A stretch of 62,182 nt of DNA from an uncultured Pseudomonadota bacterium (GTDB taxonomy: Bacteria; Myxococcota_A; UBA796; SXON01), in assembly GCA_903921785.1 (NCBI GenBank), contig CAIXRH010000256.1, positions 1-62,182 on the forward strand, in the 5' to 3' direction. The notes under the pieces are model-generated. The model made no database searches. It worked only from the letters and a program-made list of their open reading frames with translations, and was not told the origin of the DNA. Every line of letters starts with the position of its first letter. Within the stretch, counting starts at the first letter, position 1. Below are positions 27,459 through 36,203 of the stretch, one piece after another. The translations under genes were made by a program, and so were the position numbers.

Positions 27459-28411
27459 TGATCCGCACCCATTTGCTCCTCCCCGACGGTCAGGTCCGGG
27501 TGGCGGAGGGGCTCGCGCTCGCCCTCACCCCACCCGACGGCGCCACCGTCTGGGTCGACATCGTGGCCTCGACCGAGGCGGAGCTCGCCCAGCTCCCCGC
27601 AGAGTGGCGGTTCCACCCCCTCGCGATCGAAGACTGCATCCACGAGCAGCGCCGGTCGAAGTACGAGCGGTACCCCGGGCACGCGTTCCTCGTGCTCCAC
27701 GCGCTCGACACGGCCACCGAGGCCGACCTCGACACCCTCGCGGTGCGAATCTTCGTACGTCCCGGGCTGGTGGTGTCGGTGCATCACACCCCCCTCACCT
27801 CGCTTGACCGGGTTGACCGGATGGTGCTCCGGGAGGCCGAGCGGGTGGGGCAAGGCGCCGATCGGGTGATCCACGCCATCGTGGACGCGATCGTCGACGA
27901 GTTCATGCACCTCCTCGATGGCTGGGAGCAGCAGCTCGACACCCTCGAGCACCAGGTGGCGGTCCAGCGTGACCTTCGGGTCACCGACCAATTCATCCAG
28001 CTCCGGCGGAACCTCCTGGTGCTTCGCCGGATCATGCTCCCGCAGCAGGAGGTGGTGAAGCGGCTGATGGACAGCCCCGAGACCACCGACATCGGGCGCA
28101 TCTATTACCGCGACGTCCTCGACCACATGGACGCCATCGCCGACACCGCTGCGCTGCACGTGGAGGTGTGCGCGGGTTCGCTCCAGGTGCAGGCAGAGCG
28201 CGCGAACGAACGTTTGAACAAGGTGATGAAGTACTTCGGCGTAGTGAGCACGCTGCTGCTCCCGATGACCGTCATCTCCGGCATCTTCGGGATGAACTTC
28301 GACGTGATCCCCAGCGCGCACGCGGCCTACGGGTTTTGGACCGCGATCGGGATGATGCTCAGCAGCGCCCTGGTGCTCCTCTGGTGGTTCCGGCGGAGGC
28401 GGTGGATCTGA
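27458..28411 (+). CDS. corA: CorA-family magnesium/divalent cation transporter
   Basis: This 317-aa protein follows the CorA plan: a cytoplasmic alpha/beta N-terminal domain (with the conserved HPLAIEDC at about 52-59), a long helical stalk, then two C-terminal membrane helices. The GMN selectivity motif is at about 278-280 in IFGMNFDVIP. Family members form pentameric channels for Mg2+, Co2+ or related ions. The loop after GMN lacks the classical MPEL motif. It starts in a TGATG overlap with the lipoprotein gene before it. Confidence 0.9.
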   Translation: MIRTHLLLPDGQVRVAEGLALALTPPDGATVWVDIVASTEAELAQLPAEWRFHPLAIEDCIHEQRRSKYERYPGHAFLVLHALDTATEADLDTLAVRIFVRPGLVVSVHHTPLTSLDRVDRMVLREAERVGQGADRVIHAIVDAIVDEFMHLLDGWEQQLDTLEHQVAVQRDLRVTDQFIQLRRNLLVLRRIMLPQQEVVKRLMDSPETTDIGRIYYRDVLDHMDAIADTAALHVEVCAGSLQVQAERANERLNKVMKYFGVVSTLLLPMTVISGIFGMNFDVIPSAHAAYGFWTAIGMMLSSALVLLWWFRRRRWI

Positions 28412-29053
28412 TCCGGAGCCGAGCCGGCGCGGACGGGCGGCGCTGCGGTGCCCGATCGGCCTGACCCCAGGGCCCCGCGAGGCGATCCCCCACCTCGAAC
28501 CGGTGGATGTCCCCGGCTCCGGCGATCGAAATGCGATCGTGAGGGTCGAACCCTGGGCGCTGGCGCCAACGAGGCCCTCCCGGACGATCACCCTTCCCCT
28601 TGTTCTCCCGCGGAGACAAACGCGCGCCTCCCCCGACGGGGTCAGGCCGATCGCATTTCATTTGGCGCCCCGGAGGGGGCCAACGGGCCCGGTTCCGGCG
28701 CTCGGGCGAAGCGAACGGGCCCGGAAATCGAATGCGATCGGCCTGACCCCTCGGGGGGTGACGGGCCACCTTCCGGCGATCCCGTTCTTCAAACGTGCTG
28801 AACTGCCGCTGTGGTCGGCGCGGAAATACGATCGGGCGCGGCCGTGGCCTCAGCTCGGGAGCCGCGGCGGCCACGGCCCGCGCCCGCACGACCTCGGGCG
28901 ACCGGGAGGGAGCAGACGGGGGGCCCGGAGAGGCTTGCCCGTGCAAATTGTGTTGTTTTGTCCTTCCTCCCGTCCCCTCCCCACCCTCGCGAGCCCAACG
29001 TACGCCCGCCATGACCCACGCCGGCGGCGCCGTCGGTCCGGCGGCGATCGGTC
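28412..29053. other. 642-bp non-coding region between convergent genes
   Basis: No gene is supported: ORFs here are short, overlapping and lack start signals. The region lies between the ends of corA (plus) and the helicase (minus). It is built from repeated GATCGGCCTGACCCC units, direct at 28454-28468 and 28736-28750 and inverted at 28636-28650, plus other CGATCG-containing pieces. It is probably a repeat island and bidirectional terminator zone. Confidence 0.6.
28628..28757. repeat. large palindromic element
   Basis: A perfect 19-bp inverted repeat pairs 28636-28654 with 28732-28750 (ATGCGATCGGCCTGACCCC). It extends by seven more pairs (28628-28634 with 28751-28757) across a 1-nt bulge. 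The 77-bp loop holds a direct repeat AACGGGCCCGG (28682-28692 and 28714-28724). A third arm copy lies at 28454-28468. It resembles REP/BIME-type extragenic palindromes. Confidence 0.7.
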
Positions 29054-31489
29054 TCAGCGTCCTCGTCGACGCATCCGCTCCACCCGCTGCCGCGGGGTCT
29101 CGGTGGTGGCGACGTTCTTGGTCAAGCGGGATTCCACCAGGGGCATCGCCAAGGGAGACGGGCGTGGCGGGTGGGTGAGGACCACCCGTTCGCCCTCGAG
29201 TCGCCGCAGGGCGTCGCCGAGGCGGACCTGGTCGAAGTGTTGTTCGATCACCTCCCGCCGCGCCTGCTGGAGGAGCGGGTTCTCGGGGTCGTAGCGGGTG
29301 AAGACGTCGTACAGCAGGCTCGCGGACGCCTGGATCTGCCGCGCGGTCTTCTGCTCCCACGGCAACCCCGGGTGGATGAAGCCGGCCACCCGCGCGATCT
29401 CCCGGAAGCGCCGGCGCATCAGCTCGCTGATGTGGACGCTGGCGAGAATGTCGTCCACGAGGTTGGTCGTGGCGAACAGCTCTGGCGGGAGCAGGGTTTC
29501 CCAGGGGAGCGGCTCCGGGTGCAAGAGCTCGATCCCGTGATCGTCGGTGGCGATGGTGAAGGTGGCCGGGTGCTGCCGCCCGACCCGCAGCGCGATCAGC
29601 GCGCCGAGGCCCTCGTGGACCCGCCGCCCCTCGAACGGGAAGAGGAAGAGGTGGTGGCCCTCCTCGGTCTGCACCTGCTCCGCGAGGAGCGTCCCGGCCC
29701 GCGGGATCGCGGAGATCGCCGCCTGCTCCGCCAGGAGTGGCTCGGCCGCCACGAGCTCCGGCGCGTCCCGCCGGCCCTCGGCCGCCTCGTGCAACGTGCG
29801 CCGCAGAGCATGGCCGAGCGCGCCGGTGATTGGGAGCTTCACCCCCGGCCAATGGACGGTGAGCGTGCTGCGCTTCGTGGCCTTCTTGGTGTACGCCACC
29901 ATCGCCCGGATGCCCACCAGCTCCATCCGCTCACCGGCGAAGACGAACACGTCCCCCGGCTTGAGCGCCGCCACGAAGCCCTCGTCGATCGTGCCGACCT
30001 TCCCCTTCCCGGCCAGGTGCACCGCGAGCGTGGTGTCCGACACGATGGTGCCGATCGCCGCCCGGTGCAGCCGACCGATGCCCGCGTCCGGGACGGTGTG
30101 CACCCCGTCTTCCCCCGGGACGATCTTCCGGAATTCCGGGTAGGCCGCCAGCGTGACCCCGCCTTCGCGTACCAGGGAGAGCGCGCGGTCGAACTCCTCG
30201 CGGGTCAGCGTGCGGTAGCTCCAGGCGGTGCGCACCTCCGCGAAGAGCGCGTCCGGGCGGAACCCGCCGCCGAGCCCTACGGTGACCATGTGTTGGGCGA
30301 GCACGTCGAACGGCTTGGACAGCGGGGTTCGCGGCTCGACCTCCCCGCGGGCGATGGCGTCCCGGCAGGCGACGATCTCGAAGAGCTGGAGCGCGTGCGT
30401 CGGCACACACAGCACATCGGCCGTGGCGCCGGGCCGGTGGGCGGCGCGCCCGGCGCGCTGCACCAGCTTGGCGATGCCCTTCGGCGAGCCGATCTGCACG
30501 ACGCGGTCCACCGGCGCGAGGTCAACGCCGAGGTCCAGCGACGAGGTGCAGACCACGAGCTTGAGTTGGCCGGACTTCAATCCGTCTTCGACGCGCGCCC
30601 GTTCGTCGCCGTCGACGCTGCCGTGGTGGAGCCCCATCCACTCGAACCAGCCGGGATCGTGGAGCACCAGCGCCTGGTACCAGAGCTCGGCCTGGGCGCG
30701 GGTGTTGGTGAAGACCAGGGTTGGGCGCTCCAGGTCCAGGCGCTCGGCCAGCTTCGGGGCCATCTTGGTGCCGAAATGACCGCTGTACGGGAGCGGCCGC
30801 TCGGCGGTGGGCAGCAGCGTCTCGATACGAATCGGGCGCTCGATCTTCGCTTGCACCAGGGAGTAGGGGCGCCCGGCGCCGACCACCGCCTGCGCTGCCT
30901 CGGCGAGGTTCTGCACCGTCGCGGAGAGCGCCCACGTGCGGAGCCGCGGGTTGAACGCCCGGAGCCGGCTCAGCGCCAGCTCAACCTGGGTGCCGCGTTT
31001 GTTGTCGATGAGCTCGTGCCACTCGTCCACCACGACCAGCGACAGGTCCGCGAAGCGCTCCGGCGCGTCCGGCCAGCTCAGCAGCAGGCTCAGGGACTCA
31101 GGGGTGGTGACGAGCACGTGGGGCAGGCCGGCCTTCTGCCGGGCGCGGATGTGCCCGGCGGTGTCGCCCGTGCGGGTCTCGACGCGGAGGCCGAGGGCGA
31201 GGTCCTCGACCGGGCGGCTCAGCGCCTTCTGGAGGTCCCGCGCCATCGCCCGGAGCGGCGAGAGGTAGAGGATACGCTCGCCGGCACAGATCGCGGAGAG
31301 GGTGGCCGCGTAGGTCTTGCCGGAGCCGGTGGGCACCGAGAGCAGCCCGCTCTCGCCCGCCGTGATGCGGGCCCAGGCCTCCCGCTGGAAGTCGTGCGGC
31401 GCCCAGCCCCGGCTGGCGAACCACACCTCCGCCCGCGCCGCGGGATCGGCGGGGAGGAGCGGGGCGGGGGTGGGCGTCCGACGGGCCAT
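29054..31489 (-). CDS. Lhr-type DEXH helicase (ligase-associated family)
   Basis: The 811-aa protein is a superfamily-2 helicase: Q-motif region near HDFQREAW, Walker A PTGSGKT (53-59), DEWH box (155-158), SAT (189-191), and the motif VI region QRAGRAAHR. The C-terminal half matches the Lhr winged-helix/beta domain. Length and order fit the ligase-associated DNA damage response DEXH helicases, which normally sit beside an ATP-dependent ligase, an exonuclease and a phosphoesterase. None is encoded here, so it acts with partners elsewhere or alone. ATG 31489 (MARRTPTPAP) was chosen; the frame upstream is antisense to another gene. Confidence 0.88.
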   Translation of the reverse strand: MARRTPTPAPLLPADPAARAEVWFASRGWAPHDFQREAWARITAGESGLLSVPTGSGKTYAATLSAICAGERILYLSPLRAMARDLQKALSRPVEDLALGLRVETRTGDTAGHIRARQKAGLPHVLVTTPESLSLLLSWPDAPERFADLSLVVVDEWHELIDNKRGTQVELALSRLRAFNPRLRTWALSATVQNLAEAAQAVVGAGRPYSLVQAKIERPIRIETLLPTAERPLPYSGHFGTKMAPKLAERLDLERPTLVFTNTRAQAELWYQALVLHDPGWFEWMGLHHGSVDGDERARVEDGLKSGQLKLVVCTSSLDLGVDLAPVDRVVQIGSPKGIAKLVQRAGRAAHRPGATADVLCVPTHALQLFEIVACRDAIARGEVEPRTPLSKPFDVLAQHMVTVGLGGGFRPDALFAEVRTAWSYRTLTREEFDRALSLVREGGVTLAAYPEFRKIVPGEDGVHTVPDAGIGRLHRAAIGTIVSDTTLAVHLAGKGKVGTIDEGFVAALKPGDVFVFAGERMELVGIRAMVAYTKKATKRSTLTVHWPGVKLPITGALGHALRRTLHEAAEGRRDAPELVAAEPLLAEQAAISAIPRAGTLLAEQVQTEEGHHLFLFPFEGRRVHEGLGALIALRVGRQHPATFTIATDDHGIELLHPEPLPWETLLPPELFATTNLVDDILASVHISELMRRRFREIARVAGFIHPGLPWEQKTARQIQASASLLYDVFTRYDPENPLLQQARREVIEQHFDQVRLGDALRRLEGERVVLTHPPRPSPLAMPLVESRLTKNVATTETPRQRVERMRRRGR

Positions 31490-31540
31490 CGCACCGGGTC
31501 CTATTCCGGCCGCGCCCCGCTTCGGATAGACTGCCGCCCC

Positions 31541-31888
31541 ATGCTGCTCGCCCTCCTGTTCGTCGCCTGCCCCGAACCCACCGACTCGGGCGACTCCGTC
31601 GTCGTCGAAGACAACGACCCGCCCGATCCCGCGGTGTGCGACCCCGCGGTGATCGAGTACGACGGGCCGGACGAGCCGCACGTCAACGACGTCTGGAAGT
31701 TCTGGCTCACCTGCGACGGCACCATGCACATGGGCGTGGCCAAGGTCTCGGTCGACCCGGTGGACGCGGGCAGCTTCGCCGACGGCGCGAGCACCCCCGA
31801 GGTGACCTGGCTCAAGGCCGGAACCCACACGCTCAAGATCCAGAGCGGCACGTTCAAGGGCGAGCGGGAAGTCACCGTCCTGGAGTAG
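31541..31888 (+). CDS. small lipoprotein
   Basis: The 115-aa protein begins MLLALLFVAC, a minimal signal peptide with the lipobox Cys at 10, followed by an acidic Asp/Pro-rich tether. One compact beta domain follows (about 35-115), with strands DVWKFWLTCDG, VTWLKAGTHTLKI and GEREVTVLE, an Ig-like pattern. It is divergent from the helicase (51 bp apart) and convergent with the propeller lipoprotein cluster, whose last stop lies 2 bp away. Function unknown. Confidence 0.65.
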   Translation: MLLALLFVACPEPTDSGDSVVVEDNDPPDPAVCDPAVIEYDGPDEPHVNDVWKFWLTCDGTMHMGVAKVSVDPVDAGSFADGASTPEVTWLKAGTHTLKIQSGTFKGEREVTVLE

Positions 31889-31890
31889 AC

Positions 31891-32862
31891 CTAAGGGGTC
31901 GCCACGCCGCCGATCGTCCTCACCCGCCCGTTCTGCATGTCCGCGACGACGAGCGTGCCGTCGTCGAGCAGGAGCGTGTCCGCCGGCCAGGAGAAGCGGG
32001 CCTCGGTGGCCGGGCCGCCGTCGCCGGAGAAGCCGGCCTCGCCCGTACCGGCCACGAGCTCCACCTCGCCATCGACCAGCCGGAAGATGCGGTTCTCGCC
32101 GCTGCTGGTCACGTAGATCGCGCCGTCCCACGCGAGGGTGGCGGACCAGGGCAGCTCGAAGCCCTCGCCGAGCACCGTCACGTCGCCCTCCGGGGAGACG
32201 TCGAGGACCCGCCCCGCGTAGGTGTCCGTCACGATGACGTGGTCCCCCTCCCCCGGCCGAACCCGCTGCACGCCGGCGAGCCCGGACACGACCGTGGACA
32301 CGATCCCCGCCTCATCGACCCGCCGCAGCGCGCCATTGAGCGTGTCCGCGATCCACAAGCTCCCGTCGTTGCCCCAGGTGAACCCGCAAGGCTGCGCGAA
32401 GGTGGCGTCGACGGCGGGGCCGCCGTCGCCGGTGTAGCCCTCGTCGCCGGTCCCTGCGATGATCTCCAGGTTCCCCATCGCGTCTTCGCGGACGACGCGG
32501 GACTCGTGCGCGGGCAGCACGGTGAGCCGCCCGTCGTGCCACTGGGCCTCGATCGGGTTGTCGAACGGCGTCTGCACCATGGGTACTCCGGGCGTGGAGT
32601 ACTCGTGGATTCCGGTACCCGCCACGGTCACCAGCGTGCCGCCCGCGAGGCAGCGGACGCGCTGGTTGTTGAAGTCGGCGATGCAGAGCCGGCCGTCGGG
32701 GTCGAGGGCGAGGCCGCTGGGGAGGTACAACCAGCTCTCGTCGGCCGGCAGCCCCTCCCCGTTGAACCCCGAAACCTCGGCGCCCGCGACCGTACACACC
32801 TCCCCGGGGCCGCACGGCGCAGCCTCACAGCCGACGAGGAGGGTGAGCCAGACTAGCGCCAG
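31891..32862 (-). CDS. NHL-repeat lipoprotein 3 (probable CTG start)
   Basis: The nearest usual start (GTG 32799) gives a 302-aa protein with no signal peptide. Extending in frame to CTG 32862 adds ALVWLTLLVGC, a typical lipobox, and overlaps the preceding stop, as in the rest of the cluster. I therefore prefer the 323-aa form. The mature protein has NHL-type blades with GLALDPDGRLCIADFNNQRV and GFSGDGGPATEARF repeats, and likely folds as a beta-propeller. It is the last of four tandem propeller lipoprotein genes. Ligand unknown. Confidence 0.7.
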   Translation of the reverse strand: MALVWLTLLVGCEAAPCGPGEVCTVAGAEVSGFNGEGLPADESWLYLPSGLALDPDGRLCIADFNNQRVRCLAGGTLVTVAGTGIHEYSTPGVPMVQTPFDNPIEAQWHDGRLTVLPAHESRVVREDAMGNLEIIAGTGDEGYTGDGGPAVDATFAQPCGFTWGNDGSLWIADTLNGALRRVDEAGIVSTVVSGLAGVQRVRPGEGDHVIVTDTYAGRVLDVSPEGDVTVLGEGFELPWSATLAWDGAIYVTSSGENRIFRLVDGEVELVAGTGEAGFSGDGGPATEARFSWPADTLLLDDGTLVVADMQNGRVRTIGGVATP

Positions 32863-33989
32863 ATTGCCCGGATGGAGTGGTTGTAGGTGTCGGCCACGAA
32901 GACGTTGCCGGCGGCGTCGACCGCCACACCGTACGGCTTGTTGATCCGCGCCTCGGTCGCCGGCCCGTTGTCGCCGGTGTAGTCCGGCTCGGTGCAGATG
33001 CCGGCGAAGGTGCTGATCACCCCGTCGCGGACCACGCGCACACAGGAATTCTCGGTGTCGGCGATGTAGATTTCGCCGTCGAGGCCCACCGCCACGTCGG
33101 ACGGGGAGAAGATGCTCGCGCTCTTCGCGTCCCCGCCGTCGCCGCTGTACCCGGGGGTGCCGCTGCCCGCGAACGTGTCGATCGTGCCGGAGACGAGGTC
33201 GAGCACCCGGATGCGCTGGTTGAGCGTGTCCGCGATGTAGAGCTCCTGCTCCGGCGAGATGTCCATCCGCCCGACCGGCGCGGCGGCCTGGCCCTTCGGG
33301 TTGTTGAGCTCGGCCGTCGCCGCCGGCCCGCCGTCCCCGAGGAAGCCGGGGGTGCCGTCGCCCGCGACGGTGTGGAGGATGCCATCCGGGGTGATCGACC
33401 GGATGCGCTGGTTGGCGGTGTCGGTGATGTAGAGCGTGCCGTCGGCCGCCTGCACGATGCTGGACGGGAGGTCGAAGATGCCGAGCTTCGCGTCGCCCTC
33501 GTCGCCGCCGAAGCTACGGGAGCCGGTGCCACCGATGAAGCTCAGCATGCCCGTGGCCATGTCGATCTTCTCCACCCGGCTGTTGTGCCAGGCGGCGATG
33601 AGCATGTTGCCGTCGCTGTCGAAGTTGAGGTTGGTCGGGTGGTTGAACGACGCCGACTTCGCGTCGCCCTCGGGGCCGTCGCCGAGCAGGGCGTTGCCGG
33701 CGATCGTCTGGACCACGCCGTCCGTGCCGATGCGGCGGATGCGATGGTTGTTCCAGTCGAGCACGTAGGCGGCGCCGTCGGGGCCGAAGCTGAGGTCCTG
33801 CGGCAGGTAGAGGTAGGACTCGTTGGCCGGCACCGCTTCCTGGCCGAGGGCGGCCAGGCCCTGGTAGCCGGCGAAGGTGCAGATGTGGCCGGAGACGTGG
33901 TCGCACTCGACCGGTCCGTCCGCGGCCGTGTCGTCAGGGACCCCGGAGTCGTCCGTCGCGCAGGCGGAGAGGAGGAGGAAGGCGATCAT
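32853..33989 (-). CDS. NHL-repeat lipoprotein 2
   Basis: The 378-aa protein has signal peptide MIAFLLLSAC and the tether ATDDSGVPDDTAADG, identical in its first 12 residues to the preceding gene's tether. Five or six NHL blades follow, each with a (D/P)GxxYIADTxNxRIR core and a GTPGFLGDGGPA-type turn. NHL propellers bind proteins, RNA or sugars; an envelope binding role is likely here. It overlaps the next two coding regions by 4-10 bp. It is clearly a tandem duplicate of its neighbour. Confidence 0.8.
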   Translation of the reverse strand: MIAFLLLSACATDDSGVPDDTAADGPVECDHVSGHICTFAGYQGLAALGQEAVPANESYLYLPQDLSFGPDGAAYVLDWNNHRIRRIGTDGVVQTIAGNALLGDGPEGDAKSASFNHPTNLNFDSDGNMLIAAWHNSRVEKIDMATGMLSFIGGTGSRSFGGDEGDAKLGIFDLPSSIVQAADGTLYITDTANQRIRSITPDGILHTVAGDGTPGFLGDGGPAATAELNNPKGQAAAPVGRMDISPEQELYIADTLNQRIRVLDLVSGTIDTFAGSGTPGYSGDGGDAKSASIFSPSDVAVGLDGEIYIADTENSCVRVVRDGVISTFAGICTEPDYTGDNGPATEARINKPYGVAVDAAGNVFVADTYNHSIRAIWR

Positions 33990-35140
33990 GGGGCCACCCG
34001 GCGGATCACGTGGTTGAACATGTCGGCGATGTAGAGCGCGCCGTCGGGACCCACGCCGACGCCCGTGGGGCCGTAGAGCGAAGCCTCCGTGGCGGGGCCG
34101 CCGTCGCCCGAGAATTCGGCAGTACCGTTGCCGGCAACGGTCTGGATCGTGCCGGTGGCGAGGTCCACCGTGCGGACGCGGTTGTTGTCGGCGTCGGCGA
34201 TGTAGAGCACGCCGTCCTGGACCTCGATGTCCATCGGGTAGTTGAGCTGCGCGTCGATCGCGGGGCCGCCATCGCCCGAGAAGCCGGCGGTGCCGGTGCC
34301 GACCACGGTCTCGACCGTACCGGTCGCGAGGTCGATGGTGCGGATGCGGTGGTTCTCGGTGTCCGCCACGTAGAGCAGTCCGCCATCCACCGTGATCGCG
34401 CCGCCGGGGCGGGGGTTCGCGCTCTTGGGGAAGGCGAAGACCGCGGAGAGGGCAGGGCCGCCGTCCCCGCCGAAGCCCTGGTCGCCCGTGCCGGCGACCG
34501 TGGTGATCACGTTGTCGGGATCGATGCAGCGGATGCGCTCGTTGCGCATGTCCACGATGTAGAGGTTGCCAGTGTTCTCGTCGTAGACCGCGCCCTTCGG
34601 CTGGTTGAGCAGGGCGAGGCTGGCATCGCCCCCATCGCCCGCGAAGCCGACGCCCGCGCCGGTGGCCACGTAGGCGAGGCCGGTGTTCATGTCCATCACC
34701 CGCGCCTTGTGGGTGTGCCACGAGGTGTGCCACATCGTGCCGTCGGGCAGGTAGATGACGTCGGTCGGGTGGTTGAGGTTGATCGACGTGCCCGGAGCGC
34801 CGGGCGCCGTGCGATCGGAGAGGTCCGGCGGGCCGTCGCCGACGAAGGACGTGCCCATCACGGTCGTGAGCGTGTCGTCCGCGTTCAGGGTGCGGATCCG
34901 GTGGTTGTTCCAGTCGAGGATCGTGGGGGGACCGAACTCGTCGACCTCCACGTCCACCGGGAAGTAGAGCCAGGAGTCGCGGCGATCGATGCCGTCGCCA
35001 TTGAAGCCGGCCTGCGGGGTGCCGGCCCAGGTGCAGATGTTGCCGGGGACGGACTCGTCGCAGCGCTCCACGACGGCGGTGTCGTCGGGCACGCCGCTGT
35101 CGTCGGTCGCACAGGCGACCAACACGATCAAGAGACTCAT
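33986..35140 (-). CDS. NHL-repeat lipoprotein 1
   Basis: The 384-aa protein has signal peptide MSLLIVLVAC with the same ATDDSGVPDDTA tether as the next gene. Six NHL-type blades follow (NHRIRTIDLATGTVETVVGT is a clear one) with regular GFSGDGGPAIDAQL turns. It is an extracytoplasmic beta-propeller lipoprotein. It starts 4 bp after the BNR-type lipoprotein and ends in an ATGA overlap with the next copy, so the whole set is one operon. Confidence 0.82.
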   Translation of the reverse strand: MSLLIVLVACATDDSGVPDDTAVVERCDESVPGNICTWAGTPQAGFNGDGIDRRDSWLYFPVDVEVDEFGPPTILDWNNHRIRTLNADDTLTTVMGTSFVGDGPPDLSDRTAPGAPGTSINLNHPTDVIYLPDGTMWHTSWHTHKARVMDMNTGLAYVATGAGVGFAGDGGDASLALLNQPKGAVYDENTGNLYIVDMRNERIRCIDPDNVITTVAGTGDQGFGGDGGPALSAVFAFPKSANPRPGGAITVDGGLLYVADTENHRIRTIDLATGTVETVVGTGTAGFSGDGGPAIDAQLNYPMDIEVQDGVLYIADADNNRVRTVDLATGTIQTVAGNGTAEFSGDGGPATEASLYGPTGVGVGPDGALYIADMFNHVIRRVAP

Positions 35141-35144
35141 GCGC

Positions 35145-36125
35145 TCACTCCAGGGTCGGCGCGATCATATCCCCAGAATAGACGAGGGTGCCCTGGATGA
35201 GCGGCGCGGCGGAGATGTGGCCTCCCGCCGCCCAGATCCCCCCCTCGGGATCGCGCCAGACGGCGTGCAGGTCCTGGTAGGTGGGCTTGGCCCTGGGATC
35301 CGCCTCCCAGCCTGCTTCTCCGCGGGTCCACACACTTCCTTGACTTCCGACCGCGACGGGCTCGGAACCGCCAGAAACCCCCGTCAGCGGGTACGCGAAT
35401 TGTGGCGATTCGTCCGTCCACGTGGTGGAACCAGAGAGGTGCAGGACGGTGCCGGAGCTGTCTCCGCCCACCGCGAAACCGTCGTGAACGGTGAAGAGGT
35501 TCACAAAACTGAGGGTGTCGACGAAGCTCCACGCGGACCCGTCGTAGTGCAAGGCCACCCCGCCCGCCCCCACGGCCCACACGTCGTTCGCGGCCGCGCC
35601 CCACACCTTGTAGAGCGCGTACTGCGCCGCGGCCTCGGGCGGGAGCTCGACCTGCGTCCAGGCGGTGCCGTCGAAGTGCCACATCTGGGCGGCGTCCGCG
35701 GGGAGGTCGGGGTTGCCGCCGACGGTCCACGCGGTGCCGTCCCCCGGGCCCCACACCCCGTAGAGGGTGAGTGTGGGGTCGGTGATCCCTTCGACGAAGC
35801 CGGTGCCGTCAGCGGCGCCGTGCTCCACCCGCCCCCCCGTGCCGCAGATCCACACCCCATCGGCGCCGGCGTGGACCCACCAGAGATCGCCGCTGCTGAG
35901 GCCGGTCATCGCGGTCCACGTGCCGCCGGCGAGGTGCCAGGCGCCCGGGCCGCTCCCGGCGTCCGCGCCGACGAGGAAGACGTCGTCCGCGGCGTAGCCG
36001 TCCACGGAGAAGAAGGCGCCCGGCGCGTTCGCCACGATCGTCTGCCAGGCAGGCAGGTCCGAGGCCGTATCCCCCGAGTCGGTGGTGTCGGTCGCGCAGG
36101 CGGAGAGGATCAGGAAGGCCAACAT
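35145..36125 (-). CDS. lipoprotein with BNR/WD-like propeller
   Basis: The 326-aa protein has signal peptide MLAFLILSAC and tether ATDTTDSGDTASD. Repeats of WxVHAGADGVWICGTGG, LYGVWGPGDGTAWTVGG and YKVWGAAANDVWAVGAGG follow. This VWG-(A/S)-xDVWAVG pattern is common in propeller lipoproteins of myxobacteria. It heads a four-gene cluster of propeller lipoproteins and is divergent from the MYXO-CTERM protein gene (78 bp between). Function unknown; a surface sensor or binding protein is likely. Confidence 0.78.
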   Translation of the reverse strand: MLAFLILSACATDTTDSGDTASDLPAWQTIVANAPGAFFSVDGYAADDVFLVGADAGSGPGAWHLAGGTWTAMTGLSSGDLWWVHAGADGVWICGTGGRVEHGAADGTGFVEGITDPTLTLYGVWGPGDGTAWTVGGNPDLPADAAQMWHFDGTAWTQVELPPEAAAQYALYKVWGAAANDVWAVGAGGVALHYDGSAWSFVDTLSFVNLFTVHDGFAVGGDSSGTVLHLSGSTTWTDESPQFAYPLTGVSGGSEPVAVGSQGSVWTRGEAGWEADPRAKPTYQDLHAVWRDPEGGIWAAGGHISAAPLIQGTLVYSGDMIAPTLE

Positions 36126-36203
36126 GGGGGCAAGGTACAACCAACGCCGGCGCTCCGCCACGTGGAGCCGGCGGCTCGCGGCCCCGTCGGATACCCTGCG
36201 AAC

